Made by a program: the position numbers and the translations under genes. From contig JAUCBJ010008683.1 of the NCBI GenBank assembly GCA_032718475.1, forward strand, positions 1-40,634: 40,634 nt of DNA, read 5' to 3'. Source of the stretch: Nemertoderma westbladi. Taxonomy: Eukaryota; Xenacoelomorpha; Nemertodermatida; Nemertodermatidae. The notes under the pieces were generated by a model. It was given only the letters and a program-made list of their open reading frames with translations. It did not search any database and was not told the origin of the DNA. Shown here piece after piece: positions 21,323 to 32,056 of this stretch (the stretch's first letter is position 1; the number at the start of each line of letters is the position of its first letter).

Positions 21323-22844
21323 CTAATAGATGGATTATAAATTACCTCTCCTAGATACACTAAACAAGATGAAAACAACGACCTGAGATATTTTATTGAG
21401 AATTGAGATCAAATCAATTAAAAAGGTACTTTTGCATTAAAAGCTCAGCTGTGTATTATTTAATAGATAAATTGGATTTGATCATTTTTTCCATTTCTGA
21501 ACAAAACCTTTATAATACAATATTTAATAAACTTAGTTTCATAGCTAAAGAAAAATACGCAGCACTTATGGAAAGGGATTGTGTCTGGAGCTAAATGTAA
21601 AACACGAGAGCGGGCCTTCGTGCAGCAAAAGATGCAAGCCATCTTAGCGAACAATTATAATTATACTATGGCTAGTTAAATTCCTCGAATAACCGCTAGC
21701 AGTCGCTGTGCAACATCAATTTATTTATATATTTAATTTCATTTCATACATATGTCAGGCTGACATAGTACACAGTAAATACAAGTAAATAAAGCGTCAC
21801 CAAAAAAAAACAAAAATTTTGCAGGTGAAAGCAAGCTGGCAAGGGATGTGGCAGGTTGCCTCTGACGACAAGTAAAGAAATAGAAATACTCAGCGTTTAT
21901 TCGCTACTGGGACTGTGTTTAAGGAAAAGGCAGTTAATTTATTATTGGCTTCCGACACACACACACACACACCTACCCACCCCTACTTTTGGAAAACGGC
22001 CATAGTATAATTATAACAGTTCGCTGATGGCTCGCAGTTTTGACTCGCCCCAAATACAGACAGAGCGATACACAGACGGTTGACATAGTGTATATAATTA
22101 TATGCTTAAAACTTATGGCTCGCAACCCCCAAATAATGATGACTATACTAAAAACTAAAAACAAATAATGGTTGACGACTAAAAACTAAATACAAATAAT
22201 GGTTGACTCGTAGTAAAAAGTATACAACGATAGCTATAGAATAGATAGATGCTTCAAAATAATGATAACTACATAGCTAAAACAGATACATTTAAGCAAG
22301 TTGTGATATCTAGAACAAAACATAATAGTGCAAATTAATGGTGACTAGAGCAAATAAGATAGCTATAAACACAAAGTGAAATTGTATTTTGGGTTTTCAA
22401 AAATGATATATCATGACTAAAATTCAAATTTTTAAAAATAAAATTATTATCAATTTAGTACTTTTCTGGGGTACATTTAATTGTGTACATTAATGCTACA
22501 TGAACATAAACAGTCTACACCAGTATCACATAAACTTACACACATTCACCCCCCCCCCCCCCCCCCCCCCGCCTGCCTCTCCCCCCACATACAAACACCT
22601 GTACGGTACCAGTTCAGCTGCCAGACATCATCTAAAGCTCAACCATACTGGAGCAACCATAAACTGAAAGTATTATTTGTACCGGTGCCGCTTTCAGGCC
22701 TATATAAATATTATATACTTCGTCCGGTGTTAGCTGGTAGACCGAATAACCAGCCCAGAACTCCAGTTGAATGTTCCGTTCAGTACACTGCAATATTATA
22801 TTACTAGAAAAAATAATCAAACTTCGCAGCTAAACTAGCAAATA
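21323..22844. other. CPT1-like intron sequence with simple repeats
   Basis: Part of the last CPT1-like intron; no other gene seen. It holds a short (AC)n run at about 21955-21973, loosely repeated words (AAATAATGGTTGAC) at about 22130-22210 and a poly-C run of roughly 20 bases at 22549-22570. Confidence 0.5.
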
Positions 22845-23098
22845 CAGTACAGGCGACCAGAAAAAGCAGATTTAATCAAATGTTATCACATGTGAACACA
22901 TTTGTTCAAGTCATCTGATTGGCAGGTCACTACATTAATTCAATGGCGAGTTATCTTCCAGATCACACAGCAGGAAGCTGACTTGCTGGGACCGACAAAA
23001 GCTTTGTGTGCGGTGCGCCTGTATGTCTGATATCAGGTAGATGAGAGAGCCCCCAGGGCGTAACATTGGTAGAGAGAGAACTACATACAAGGGTGTCG

Positions 23099-23265
23099 TC
23101 GCGTTTCGGCAACTGTCGCGATTCGGCAACAGTCGCGTTTCGGCAAAAAAAGTTGCGTTTCGGCAAAAAAGTCGCGTTTCGGCAAAAAGGTGCGATTCGG
23201 CAACAGTGGCGATTCGGCAAAAAAGTTGCGTTTCGGCAAAAGGTTGCGTTTCGGCAAAAGTATTT
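23099..23265 (+). repeat. Minisatellite, GCG(T/A)TTCGGCAAAAAAGTT family, forward array
   Basis: About nine units of 17-20 bp with core CG(T/A)TTCGGCAA, varying in the A-run and in TTT versus ATT. Its mirror copy is at 24570-24787. Confidence 0.85.
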
Positions 23266-23704
23266 CTTTATTGCAGGAGAATACACTTTACTATCAACAA
23301 TACACGTTCGTGGGGCCATCGCGCAGGACGAGGCTCAGTTATCAGATACAGATTAAAATTGAGCGACTGTATCACAAAATCAGGTTTTGAGAAATTTACC
23401 CACACCACCAATCAATCAAAGAAAGGGGGACAGTACGTGTTCACCCCTTTTAATCTGCACCCTTCCCACCCACCAGTAATTTATAACTACCGATGCCTTC
23501 AACGCAGTAGGCAGCACTCGTCTTCATTATTATAAACGTCGTTGTGCTCGTCATGTTTTGTATTTAAACATATTTCCTAAACGCAGACTGACGGACGATC
23601 TTTATAACTACCGATGTCTTCAATAGGCGAAGCCAGGTATGGTTTATAGGAATATAGTCTACGCAGTACTGGTCTTCATTATATGCCTCGTTGCGCTCGT
23701 CGCT

Positions 23705-24058
23705 CAAGCTAATATATTTAACTTGCCAGTTTTTGCAAGCTAATAGATAACTTGCCCATTTGGACAAGCTAATATATTTAACTTGTCAGTTTGGGCATGC
23801 TCATATATTTAACTTGCCAGTTTGGGCAAGCTAATAACTTGCCCATTTGGGCAAGCTAATATATTTAACTTGCCAGTTTGGGAAAGCTAATAGATAACTT
23901 GCCCATTTGGGCAAGCTAATATATTTAACTTGTCAGTTTGGGCATGCTCATATATTTAACTTGCCCGTTTGGGCAAGCTAATAGATAACTTGCCCATTTG
24001 GGCACGCTAATATATTTAACTTGTCAGTTTGGGCATGCTAATATATTTAGCTTGCCAG
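23705..24058 (+). repeat. Minisatellite of alternating 26- and 30-bp units
   Basis: Units alternate between AGCTAATAGATAACTTGCCC and AGCTAATATATTTAACTTGC types, each ending in (A/C)(A/G)TTTGGGCA. The words TTGCCCATTTGGGCAA are near-palindromic. It lies inside the mariner-type element, between its inverted arrays. Confidence 0.8.
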
Positions 24059-24105
24059 TCATGCATTGCAGTCAGTCAGTAGTCTTGCATAGTCGACCTA
24101 TGATG

Positions 24106-24296
24106 ATATATGTAAGCCGACCAGCCGACCACTTGCGACTTACCCTCAGTTCACTCACTGGGTCGAATAGTCGCCTTTATACATGACCCAAGAGTGGTTG
24201 GAACTTGGCCTAACCTAAATACTTCATATGTAAACTAGCCGACTTCTAGCGATCCTCCATAAGTCACCTGTGGTCGGCTGTTCGGCTTTCATATAT
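24106..24296. mobile_element. Small inverted-repeat element (MITE-like), nested
   Basis: Inverted repeats of 27 bp at 24106-24132 and 24270-24296 (AAGCCGACCAGCCGACCAC against AAGCCGAACAGCCGACCAC when aligned) bound a 191-bp unit without coding capacity. It may be a MITE inserted in the larger element. A target-site duplication is not clear. Confidence 0.5.
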
Positions 24297-24569
24297 AATA
24301 GGTAACACATACACAATAATTCAAATAGATATTAAATATATAATTAATATAGTAAATAGTAATAACTTGCCAACAAAAGCCCCCCCCCCCCTCCCCCTCT
24401 ATCTGGGCGATTTGGTAGTGCGAAATTAACTCCATACAAATAAATTAAATAATATTAATACTCACATTACTGCACCACCTACCTTGCATAATTGACATAG
24501 AGAAAGACCAGTACAATTTTAATAATTGAATTCAACCCAGTTCTAACATCTAGGAATTTATCTATATCT

Positions 24570-24787
24570 TTTGCCGAAACGCAACTTTGTGCCGAAACGC
24601 AACTTTTTTGCCGAATCGCGACTGTTGCCGAAACGCAACTTTTTGGCGAAACGCAACTTTTTTTGCCGAATCGCAACTTTTTGCCGAATCGCGACTTTTT
24701 TTGCTGAAACGCATCTTTTTTGCCGAAACGCAACTTTTTTGCCGAATCGCGACTGTTGCCGAAACGCGACAGTTGCCGAATCGCGAT
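24570..24787 (-). repeat. Minisatellite, GCGTTTCGGCAA family, inverted array
   Basis: About eleven units, the reverse complement of the array at 23099-23265. Both arrays begin on their outer side with the same CGGCAACTGTCGCG-type units, so the pair forms part of a foldback arrangement. Confidence 0.85.
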
Positions 24788-25269
24788 GTAACCCATACAA
24801 GACCACATGGAGATTCATGGAGGTGATGCCTCCATTCATGGGAGTGATGGGTATATGGATGGAGGAGCCTAGACCATTGAATAATTAATTTAGTGCAGGG
24901 AGATGTCGCGCCATTAGTCTGACACCGAGAGGGCACACAGAAACACCAGAAGATGCCTTAACATCACTAACTATAGGCCTGCCTACTAGACACTATTAAC
25001 CGCACACTATAAAGGTAAACAAAATCCTTATCGCATTTCCAGCTGCAGTGAGTGACAGTTCGCGGCAAACTACAGAGAGTTTCCAGATTACTAAGAGTTT
25101 CAAAAGTTTTCAAAAGTATTCAATTGTATACTTCGGCGAAAAAATGTTGGTTGTTGCCTATTCAAATATGTTCAATTGTCCCGTTCAACAACATTACATT
25201 ACACTGGTACACATTTGATCAAATGTGTTCACATTTGTACAAATCTGCGTTTTCTGGTGGCCTGTACTG

Positions 25270-25589
25270 TAGCTCGCATAACGCAGTATTAATCATAAGG
25301 CAATACAATATTATGTCGTAGTCGTATAAAGTACTTTATGATTATTGATAGTAACAATGTGTTGGCAAGCTGTATTTTATTATATTTATTATATATATTT
25401 ATATAATATATTTATTATATTTTATTTATTTTGTTTTTATTATAGGAAGGGATCTAGGGGTCTTAACCTCGAATGATAAGTTTATTTTACCGAAAATAAC
25501 TTATCTTTTATTGGCGCAATTGTAGGACTAATCCCATCACATGCGTACTTTTTAACCGGGTAGTGTACAAATTTAGGAATCGCGTAATT
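25270..25589. other. Intron sequence with A+T-rich low complexity
   Basis: No gene seen. 25372-25445 is an almost pure A/T block of TATTTATT words. Confidence 0.5.
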
Positions 25590-25592
25590 GTT

Positions 25593-25745
25593 CTTGAAAT
25601 TAATATCTCATATCTCTCCAAACCACGTACGCGTTTCGACATTACTGGGTCTCATCAGCGTGGTGTCGGATTCGAACCTGGGACCTCGAGGAGACTACAA
25701 CCACTAGGCCACAGGTTCTTGAGATATGGAGTATTAATTTCAAAG
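25593..25745 (-). mobile_element. tRNA-like unit with hammerhead, enclosed by inverted repeats
   Basis: On the minus strand, a tRNA-like promoter (A box TGGCCTAGTGG, B box GGTTCGAATCC, about 25670-25720) is followed by a hammerhead ribozyme (25622-25664). The whole is enclosed by inverted repeats of about 22 bp (25593-25618 and 25720-25744, TTGAAATTAATA...ATATCTC types). This looks like a single-copy SINE or retrozyme-like unit transcribable by Pol III. No target-site duplication was established. Confidence 0.55.
25622..25664 (-). ncRNA. Hammerhead ribozyme, type I, within tRNA-like unit
   Basis: Minus strand: stem I ACCACG/CGTGGT, core CTGATGA, stem II GAC/GTC around an 8-base loop, core GAAA, then a minimal stem III (ACGCGT) and cleavage triplet GTA before stem I closes. 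All conserved core bases are present. Stem II is short (3 bp), which may weaken activity. Such minimal stem III hammerheads are known from metazoan retrozymes and Penelope-like elements. Confidence 0.68.
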
Positions 25746-26414
25746 CCAGCTGCCATTTTATTAGCCCCTGATTTTTGATTATTAAAGCACTTTATATGAT
25801 AACAGTAATTTATTTTCTTACCACGCTTCGCTCAGTGACTAAGACAACTCCTAATGTTTACCTATGAGGCACCTCTTTGCACAGCATGATAATAATATTG
25901 ATTTTTTTTACAGCAGATTGACAATATACATTTATTAGAATAACACCTTATGATATCACTCAGAAGAGGGGGAAATGCAGTGCAAATAACAATTAATTGC
26001 TTTCAAGTGAGTGTAGTTAATAAAGGCATCAGTAAAGATTCACAATTTATTACATGCTGCATGCAGTGATGTTGGGACTTTAAAAATTAATATCGGTTGC
26101 AGTGCGAGAAATAAAGTTGATAAATTAAATAAAATATATCGCCAATGAATTATTAGAAATTATATCACATAAATTGAATAACAATATGCGCTGCGCACCC
26201 CATTTGGTTGATAAACTAGCTTAAAAACAACCATTGTGTAAATTCCCATACCTTAAAAAAATTGTAACTAGAAATTTGAGTCACATATTTCGATAATGCA
26301 ATTTAGACTACAGACAACACGTAATAATTAAAGGGTTAAGAAATTATAGTAAAATGTTTTCAAAACTTCAATAAAATTGAAATAAATTCTGAAAATCGTT
26401 CTAAATGGGAAGAC
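25746..26414. other. CPT1-like intron sequence, nothing recognised
   Basis: A+T-rich, no repeats or exons recognised on either strand. Confidence 0.4.
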
Positions 26415-28005
26415 GTATCCACATTGTTTGATTGTTTAGCTAATGTTTGAGTGTTCTGCTATTGTTTGATTGTTTAGCTAATGTTTGATTGTTTAGCTAA
26501 TGTTTGATTGTTCTGCTTATGTTTGATTGTATTGTAATGTTCTGTTTATGTTTGATTGTATTGTTCTGCTAATGTTTGATTGTTTAGGTAATGTTTGTTT
26601 GTTCTTAATACAGGTTCCACCTTGGTGTAGTGGTTGCATTGAATTCACATCTCCCGTAGGTCGTGGGTTCGATCCTCACATGGGCCAGGGCAGTTTTCGT
26701 TTCGGTACGAATGCTTTAAAGGGACCAGCAACTCTGCCTTGCATCCTTAAATGGTAGCTAAATGATAAAGTTCTGGGCGACCACACTGGAAATAAGTCGT
26801 CAGACTTTGTGCGAAATCCCTGGCCTAGCGGCCAAAGAAAATTTACTTACTTTGTTCAGCTATTGTTTGATTGTTCCTAGGTAATATTTGATTGTGCTGC
26901 TAATGTTTGATTTTACTGCAAATGTTTGATTGCTCTGCTATTGTTGGATTGTGCTGCTAATGTTTGATTGTATTGCCCTGCTAATGTTTGATTTCACTGC
27001 AAATGTTTGATTTTACTGCATATGTTTGATTGCTCTGCTAATGTTTGATTGTTTAGCTAATGTTTGATTGTATTGTTCTACTTATGTTTGATTGTTTAGC
27101 TAATGTTTGATTGTATTGTTCTACTTATGTTTGATTGTAATGTTCTGCTTATGTTTGATTTTATTGTTCTGCTAATGTTTGATTGCATTGTTCTGCCTAT
27201 GTTTGATTGTTTATGTAATGTTTGTTTGTTCAGCTATTGTATGATTGTTAATAGGTAATATTTCAATGAGCTGCTAATGTTTGATTGTATTTTCCTGCTA
27301 ATGTTTGATTGGACTGCAAATGTTTGATTGTTCTGCTATTGTTTGATTTATCTGCTATTGTTTGATTGTTTAGCTAAAGTTTGATTGTATTGTTCGGTAA
27401 TGTTTGATTGTTCTGCCATTGTTTGATTGTTTAGCTAATATTGATTGTTCTGATAATATTTGATTGTACTGCTAATGTGTGATTGTTCAGGTATTGTTTG
27501 ATTGTTAACGAATGTTTGATTGTTCTGCTTAATTTTGATTGTATTTTTATGCTAATGTTTGATTGTTCTACTATTGTTTTAATGTTTAGCTAATGTTGAA
27601 TTGTTCTGCTTATGTTTGATTGTATTGTTCTGCTAATGTTTGATTGTATTGTTCTGCTTATGTTTGATTGTATTGTTCTGCTTATGTTTGATTGTTTTTC
27701 TTATGTTTGATTGTATTGTACTGCTAGTGTTTGATTGTACTGCTAATGTTTGATTGTTCTGTTATTGTTTGATTGTTCTGCTAATGTTTGCTTGTTCGGC
27801 TAATGACTCTTTAGCTAATTTTTTATTGTTCTGCTATTGTTTGGTTGTTCTGCTAATGTTTGGTTGTTCTGCTAATGTTTGATTGTTCTGCTATTGTTTG
27901 ATTGTTCTGCTATTGTTTGATTGTTCTGCTAATGTTTGATTGTTCTGCTAATGTTTTGTTCTGCTATTGTTTGATTGTTCTGCTAATGTTTGGTTGTTCT
28001 ATTGT
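26415..28005 (+). repeat. Degenerate minisatellite, TGTTTGATTGTTCTGCTAA family
   Basis: About 1.35 kb of loosely repeated units of 18-26 bp with core AATGTTTGATTGT(T/A), interrupted by a SINE at 26617-26857. Units vary in length and in CTGC, TAGC or GTATTGTT inserts, so the array is old. It is intronic in the CPT1-like gene. Confidence 0.85.
26617..26857 (+). mobile_element. tRNA-derived SINE inside the minisatellite
   Basis: The tRNA-like head has an A box (TTGGTGTAGTGG) and a B box (GGTTCGATCC). A body follows with CAGCAACTCTGCCTTGCATC, then a tail with CACTGGAAATAAGTCGTCAG and GCCTAGCGGCCAAAGAAAAT. The word TTTGTTC lies on both sides (about 26597 and 26850) and could be a short target-site duplication, though the array itself contains similar words. 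The tail recurs inverted at 37955-38033. Confidence 0.75.
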
Positions 28006-28492
28006 ATGGGAACGACGAATCAACCTCAATTTAACAAAACATAAATTAAAATGTTATTAACAATCACGGGAAAGAACAAAGAACAGTCATTATAAACAAA
28101 ACAATAAACGAGAGTCAATGGAAGGGTGACAATATCATTTTTGCTTGTATAATGTAAATCGCAATCAGCTGTTATTTGCGTTGCTTTGCCCTTTGGGAGC
28201 TTTCACGTCTAATTGCTGCTACTAGAGTCCCAGCCCCACTCCCCCATGTATCGTATCGATAATGTTTGCTTAAGCATGGTAGAAATGATTTCAGTACATT
28301 TTAATAAAAATAATTAATTATATATTAAGGTACCATTCGAATTCAACTCAGTTATTTATAAACAAGTCAGCGTTAGATCACGTTGCCCCACCTTTTATTC
28401 ACAATATAACAACACCATTGACACACTTAGTTAGGTCTGTCTGGTGCGTCAGTTCTAAAATATCTGGGGAAAGAAACTTACGATTTACTCAC
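28006..28492. other. CPT1-like intron sequence, nothing recognised
   Basis: No further exon or repeat seen. Confidence 0.4.
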
Positions 28493-28546
28493 CTTATCCC
28501 ATACTTCGGGGTGGTCCTCCATGCGTTCCGTTACTAGATAAAGATC
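28493..28546 (-). CDS. CPT1: CPT1-like, penultimate small exon
   Basis: An 18-codon phase-0 exon (DLYLVTERMEDHPEVWDK) between an acceptor TTAATAG and a strong donor AAG|GTGAGT. It corresponds to the variable link before the GGGFGPV block. With the end of the previous exon it makes this link about 25 residues longer than in CPT1 proteins I know. The phase fits both neighbours. Confidence 0.75.
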
Positions 28547-28558
28547 CTATTAAGCGGA

Positions 28559-28645
28559 TACATGTAGAACAGTTTGTTTATACAGTACATATAGAACAGT
28601 TTGTTTATACAGTACATATAGAACAGTTTGTTTATACAGTACAAG
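28559..28645 (+). repeat. 27-bp tandem repeat, about three copies
   Basis: Unit ACAT(A/G)TAGAACAGTTTGTT plus TATACAGT, directly next to the 36-bp array. Confidence 0.85.
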
Positions 28646-28689
28646 TAGTGCAGTATACCGTACATAGTAGGGGTGCAAAAGAGCTAAAA

Positions 28690-30112
28690 TTTAAGCGCTA
28701 CTCCTATCTGCAGCCCGAAGGTAGGGGTGGGCGCTACTGCTATCTGCTACCCGAAGGTAGGGGTGGGCGCTACTCCTATCTGCTACCCCAAGGTAGGAGT
28801 GGGCGCTACTCCTATCTGCTACCCGAAGGTAGGGGTGGGCGCTACTGCTATCTGCTACCCGAAGGTAGGGGTGGGCGCTACTCCTATCTGCTACCCCAAG
28901 GTAGGGGTGGGCGCTACTCCTATCTGCTACCCGAAGGTAGGGGTGGGCGCTACTGCTATCTGCTACCCGGAGGTAGGGGTGGGCGCTACTGCTATCTGCT
29001 ACCCGAAGGTAGGGGTGGGCGCTACTCCTATCTGCTACCCGACTGTGGGGGTGGTTGCTACTCTTATCTGCTACCCGAAGGTAGGGGTGGGCGCTACTCC
29101 TATCTGCTACCCGGAGGTAGGGGTGGGCGCTACTGCTATCTGCTACCCGAAGGTAGGGGTGGGCGCTACTCCTATCTGCTACCCGACTGTGGGGGTGGTT
29201 GCTACTCTTATCTGCTACCCGAAGGTAGGGGTAGGCGGTACTCCTATCTGCTACCCGAAGGTAGGGGTGGGCGCTACTGCTATCTGCTACCCGAATGTAC
29301 AGTAGGGGTGGGCGGTACTCCTATCTGCTACCCGAAGGTAGGGGTGGGCGCTACTGCTATCTGCTACCCGAATGTACAGTAGGGGTGGGCGGTACTCATA
29401 TCTGCTACCCGAATGTAGGGGTGGGCGCTACTCCTATCTGCTACCCGGAGGTAGGGGTGGGCGCTACTGCTATCTGCTACCCGAAGGTAGGGGTGGGCGC
29501 TACTCCTATCTGCTACCCGACTGTGGGGGTGGTTGCTACTCTTATCTGCTACCCGAAGGTAGGGGTGGGCGCTACTGCTATCTGCTACCCGAAGGTAGGG
29601 GTGGGCGCTACTCCTATCTGCTACCCGACTGTGGGGGTAGTTGCTACTCTTATCTGCTACCCGAAGGTAGGGGTGGGCGCTACTCCTATCTGCTACCCGG
29701 AGGTAGGGGTGGGCGCTACTGCTATCTGCTACCCGGAGGTAGGGGTGGGCGCTACTGCTATCTGCTACCCGAAGGTAGGGGTGGGCGCTACTCCTATCTG
29801 CTACCCGACTGTGGGGGTGGTTGCTACTCTTATCTGCTACCCGAAGGTAGGGGTGGGCGCCACTCTTATCTGCTACCCGAAGGTAGGGGTGGGCGCTACT
29901 CCTATCTGCTACCCGAAGGTAGGGGTGGGCGCTACTCCTATCTGCTACCCGACTGTGGGGGTGGTTGCCACTCTTATCTGCTACCCGAAGGTAGGGGTGG
30001 GCGCTACTCCTATCTGCTACCCGAAGGTAGGGGTGGGCACTACTCCTATCTGCTACCCGAGGGTATGGGTGGGCGCTACTCCTATCTGCTACCTGAGGGT
30101 ATGGGTGGGCGC
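28690..30112 (+). repeat. 36-bp minisatellite, about 39 copies
   Basis: Unit GGTAGGGGTGGGCGCTACTC followed by CTATCTGCTACCCGAA. As 36 is a multiple of three, two plus-strand frames stay open over hundreds of codons (12-residue repeats such as YSYLLPEGRGGR). There is no exon evidence, so I do not call it coding. A variant unit (GACTGTGGGGGTGGTTGCTA) recurs about six times, hinting at higher-order duplication. Intronic in the CPT1-like gene. Confidence 0.9.
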
Positions 30113-30187
30113 TACTCCTGTAGTAGCTCAGTTGGTTGAGCGGCGGGCCTGCAATCTATTGGTTGTGGGTTCAGCCCCGTCGGGGTC
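30113..30187 (+). mobile_element. tRNA-like sequence (SINE head) at the array edge
   Basis: An A box (TAGCTCAGTTGGTTGAGC, D-arm CTCA/TGAG) and a B-box-like GGGTTCAGCCC lie between pairing ends TAGTAG and CTACTA. The anticodon stem does not pair and the T stem is poor, so this is a degenerate tRNA-derived sequence, not a working tRNA gene. It starts exactly where the 36-bp array stops. Confidence 0.5.
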
Positions 30188-30249
30188 TACTAAGCCTTTC
30201 ATCCACTGGATTCGATGAAATGAAGACCAGTAGACGTAAATGTAGTGGA

Positions 30250-31075
30250 GATACAGAGGAATATACAGTATTTGGTAGAATATAGTACAAGTAGTGGAGT
30301 ATACTGTGTAGTGTGTAGATTTAGTTAAGTAATATACATACAGTACATAGAGTATACAAACATGTACAGTATTTGGTAGAATATACTACATGTAGTGGAG
30401 TATACTGTGTAGTGTGTAGATTTAGTTAAGTAATATACATACAGTACATAGAGTATACAAACATGTACAGTATTTGGTAGAATATACTACATGTAGTGGA
30501 GTATACTGTGTAGTGTGTAGATTTAGTTAAGTAATATACATACAGTACATAGAGTATACAAACATGTACAGTATTTGGTAGAATATACTACATGTAGTGG
30601 AGTATACTGTGTAGTGTGTAGATTTAGTTAAGTAATATACAGTACATATAGTATACAAACATGTACAGTATTTGGTAGAATATACTACATGTAGTGGAGT
30701 ATACTGTGTAGTGTGTAGATTTAGTTAAGTAAATATACATACAGTACATAGAGTATACAAACATGTACAGTATTTGGTAGAATATACTACATGTAGTGGA
30801 GTATACTGTGTAGTGTGTAGATTTAGTTAAGTAATATACATACAGTACATAGAGTATACAAACATGTACAGTATTTGGTAGAATATACTACATGTAGTGG
30901 AGTATACTGTGTAGTGTGTAGATTTAGTTAAGTAATATACATACAGTACTTAGAGTATACAAACATGTACAGTATTTGGTAGAATATACTACATGTAGTG
31001 GAGTATACTGTGTAGTGTGTAGATTTAGTTAAGTAATATACAGTACATATAGTATACAAACATGTACAGTATTTG
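30250..31075 (+). repeat. 101-bp satellite, about eight copies
   Basis: Unit contains GTACAGTATTTGGTAGAATA, CTACATGTAGTGGAGTATAC and TGTAGATTTAGTTAAGTAAT. Copies are very similar, with small indels (loss of ATACAT in two), so expansion was recent. Confidence 0.9.
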
Positions 31076-31930
31076 AGTAGAAGTAAACGTTGCGCCATCT
31101 AGTAGTGGTCAGAGGAGTATACACACATTATAGATTTAAATAAGGTCACCGAATCACACATATGTTTATAAACCATTCGTATTGGGTCCGCGCATGCAAA
31201 CACTAGCGTGAAAGTGTGGCGGCGTTAAACACTGGACTATAATGGAACTAAATCTATTCATATCTCTATACAACTGACACAGTTATATATCGATTAACGC
31301 GTATATCTATTGAAAGATAATTTATTATTGATTTGGAATAACTTTAAAATAAAATCTCTAGTTTCGCTTCGTTACATTTTTTGCTTTCAGAGTTTCATAT
31401 TCCCGCAAAAGATTGCGAAAAAATACAATTTCCATAAGGAATACGGCGACTTAATAATTCAGTGAGCTAAGGTACCATCCACATTATAATGACGTCACGT
31501 ATTTTGGGGATAGTTATTTTATTACCCACGATTTCATAACAAAGCGAAATATATTATTCCAAATAAAACTGTTTTAAAGGATTTATATCACTGGAATTCA
31601 ATGCCAAGCGCGCTGCTGTACTTATTAACTGTCGTGATTATTTGTATACCGGTAGTACCCCGCATCGCCCCCCCCCCCCCCCCCCCCCACACTATTCGGC
31701 GTGACGTCAGTTCAGGATGGCCACTAAAGGCGTAAGTAAAAAAAATATAACTTGATTCTAATATAAAATTAATATACGCGTCGCTTCGAAATTATTTACA
31801 AACAATAAAAGGGAAAAAATGTTTAAAAAAATACCAAAATAAATCAAGAAGTTAAAAATAATTGGGAGAAATAAAATTTATAATTATTTTAATAACACGG
31901 AACAAAAAGGCAAAGTAATTAATGACCCAC
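31076..31930. other. CPT1-like intron sequence with a poly-C run
   Basis: No gene seen. A run of about 21 C lies at 31668-31688. Confidence 0.45.
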
Positions 31931-32056
31931 CTTGTCTTTCTGTTTGTTCGTATCGAATCCCGCATTGGGGGTCTGTGGCATCTGTTGTTGGGGTTGTTGA
32001 CTAGTGGCAAGTTTCCATGGTAACGACAACGCGGTTTTTAGAAATGTTATCTCGCC
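31931..32056 (-). CDS. CPT1: CPT1-like exon with the carnitine-binding STS-type motif
   Basis: A 42-codon phase-0 exon from acceptor ACTCAG to donor AAG|GTGGGT. It opens with FLKTALSLPWKLATSQQP and QQQ, matching the [20 protein letters not shown] region of CPT1. The conserved Ser-Thr-Ser near the carnitine site reads Ala-Thr-Ser, and TP reads QP. The end (PNAGFDTNKQKDK) is extra compared with the family. Confidence 0.85.

Larger units (their letters stand above)
22845..25269. mobile_element. Non-autonomous Tc1/mariner-type element with inverted subterminal arrays
   Basis: 2425 bp flanked by TA on both sides (22843-22844 and 25270-25271). The ends are inverted repeats starting CAGTACAGG(C/G): the left CAGTACAGGCGACCAGAAAA matches the right end with one difference in the first 20 bases. 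The similarity continues for about 70 bp through a palindromic CAAATGTGAACACATTTG-like segment. TA duplication and a CAGT start fit the Tc1/mariner (pogo-like) superfamily. No transposase remains. Just inside each end lies the same GCGTTTCGGCAA minisatellite in opposite orientation, as in foldback-type elements. Confidence 0.75.

Noticed and set aside
21460-21654. 64-codon minus-strand frame with several cysteines
   Set aside because: No splice or family support and not needed by the CPT1-like exon chain.
23041-24936. Open frames on both strands within the GCGTTTCGGCAA arrays
   Set aside because: Low-complexity translations of minisatellites; no support as genes.
30113-30187. Functional tRNA gene at the end of the 36-bp array
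   Set aside because: Anticodon and T stems do not pair properly, so it is better read as a SINE head.
28648-30218. Long open frames over the 36-bp repeat read as a repeat protein
   Set aside because: The openness follows from a 36-bp unit without stops in two frames; there is no exon border, start context or domain.
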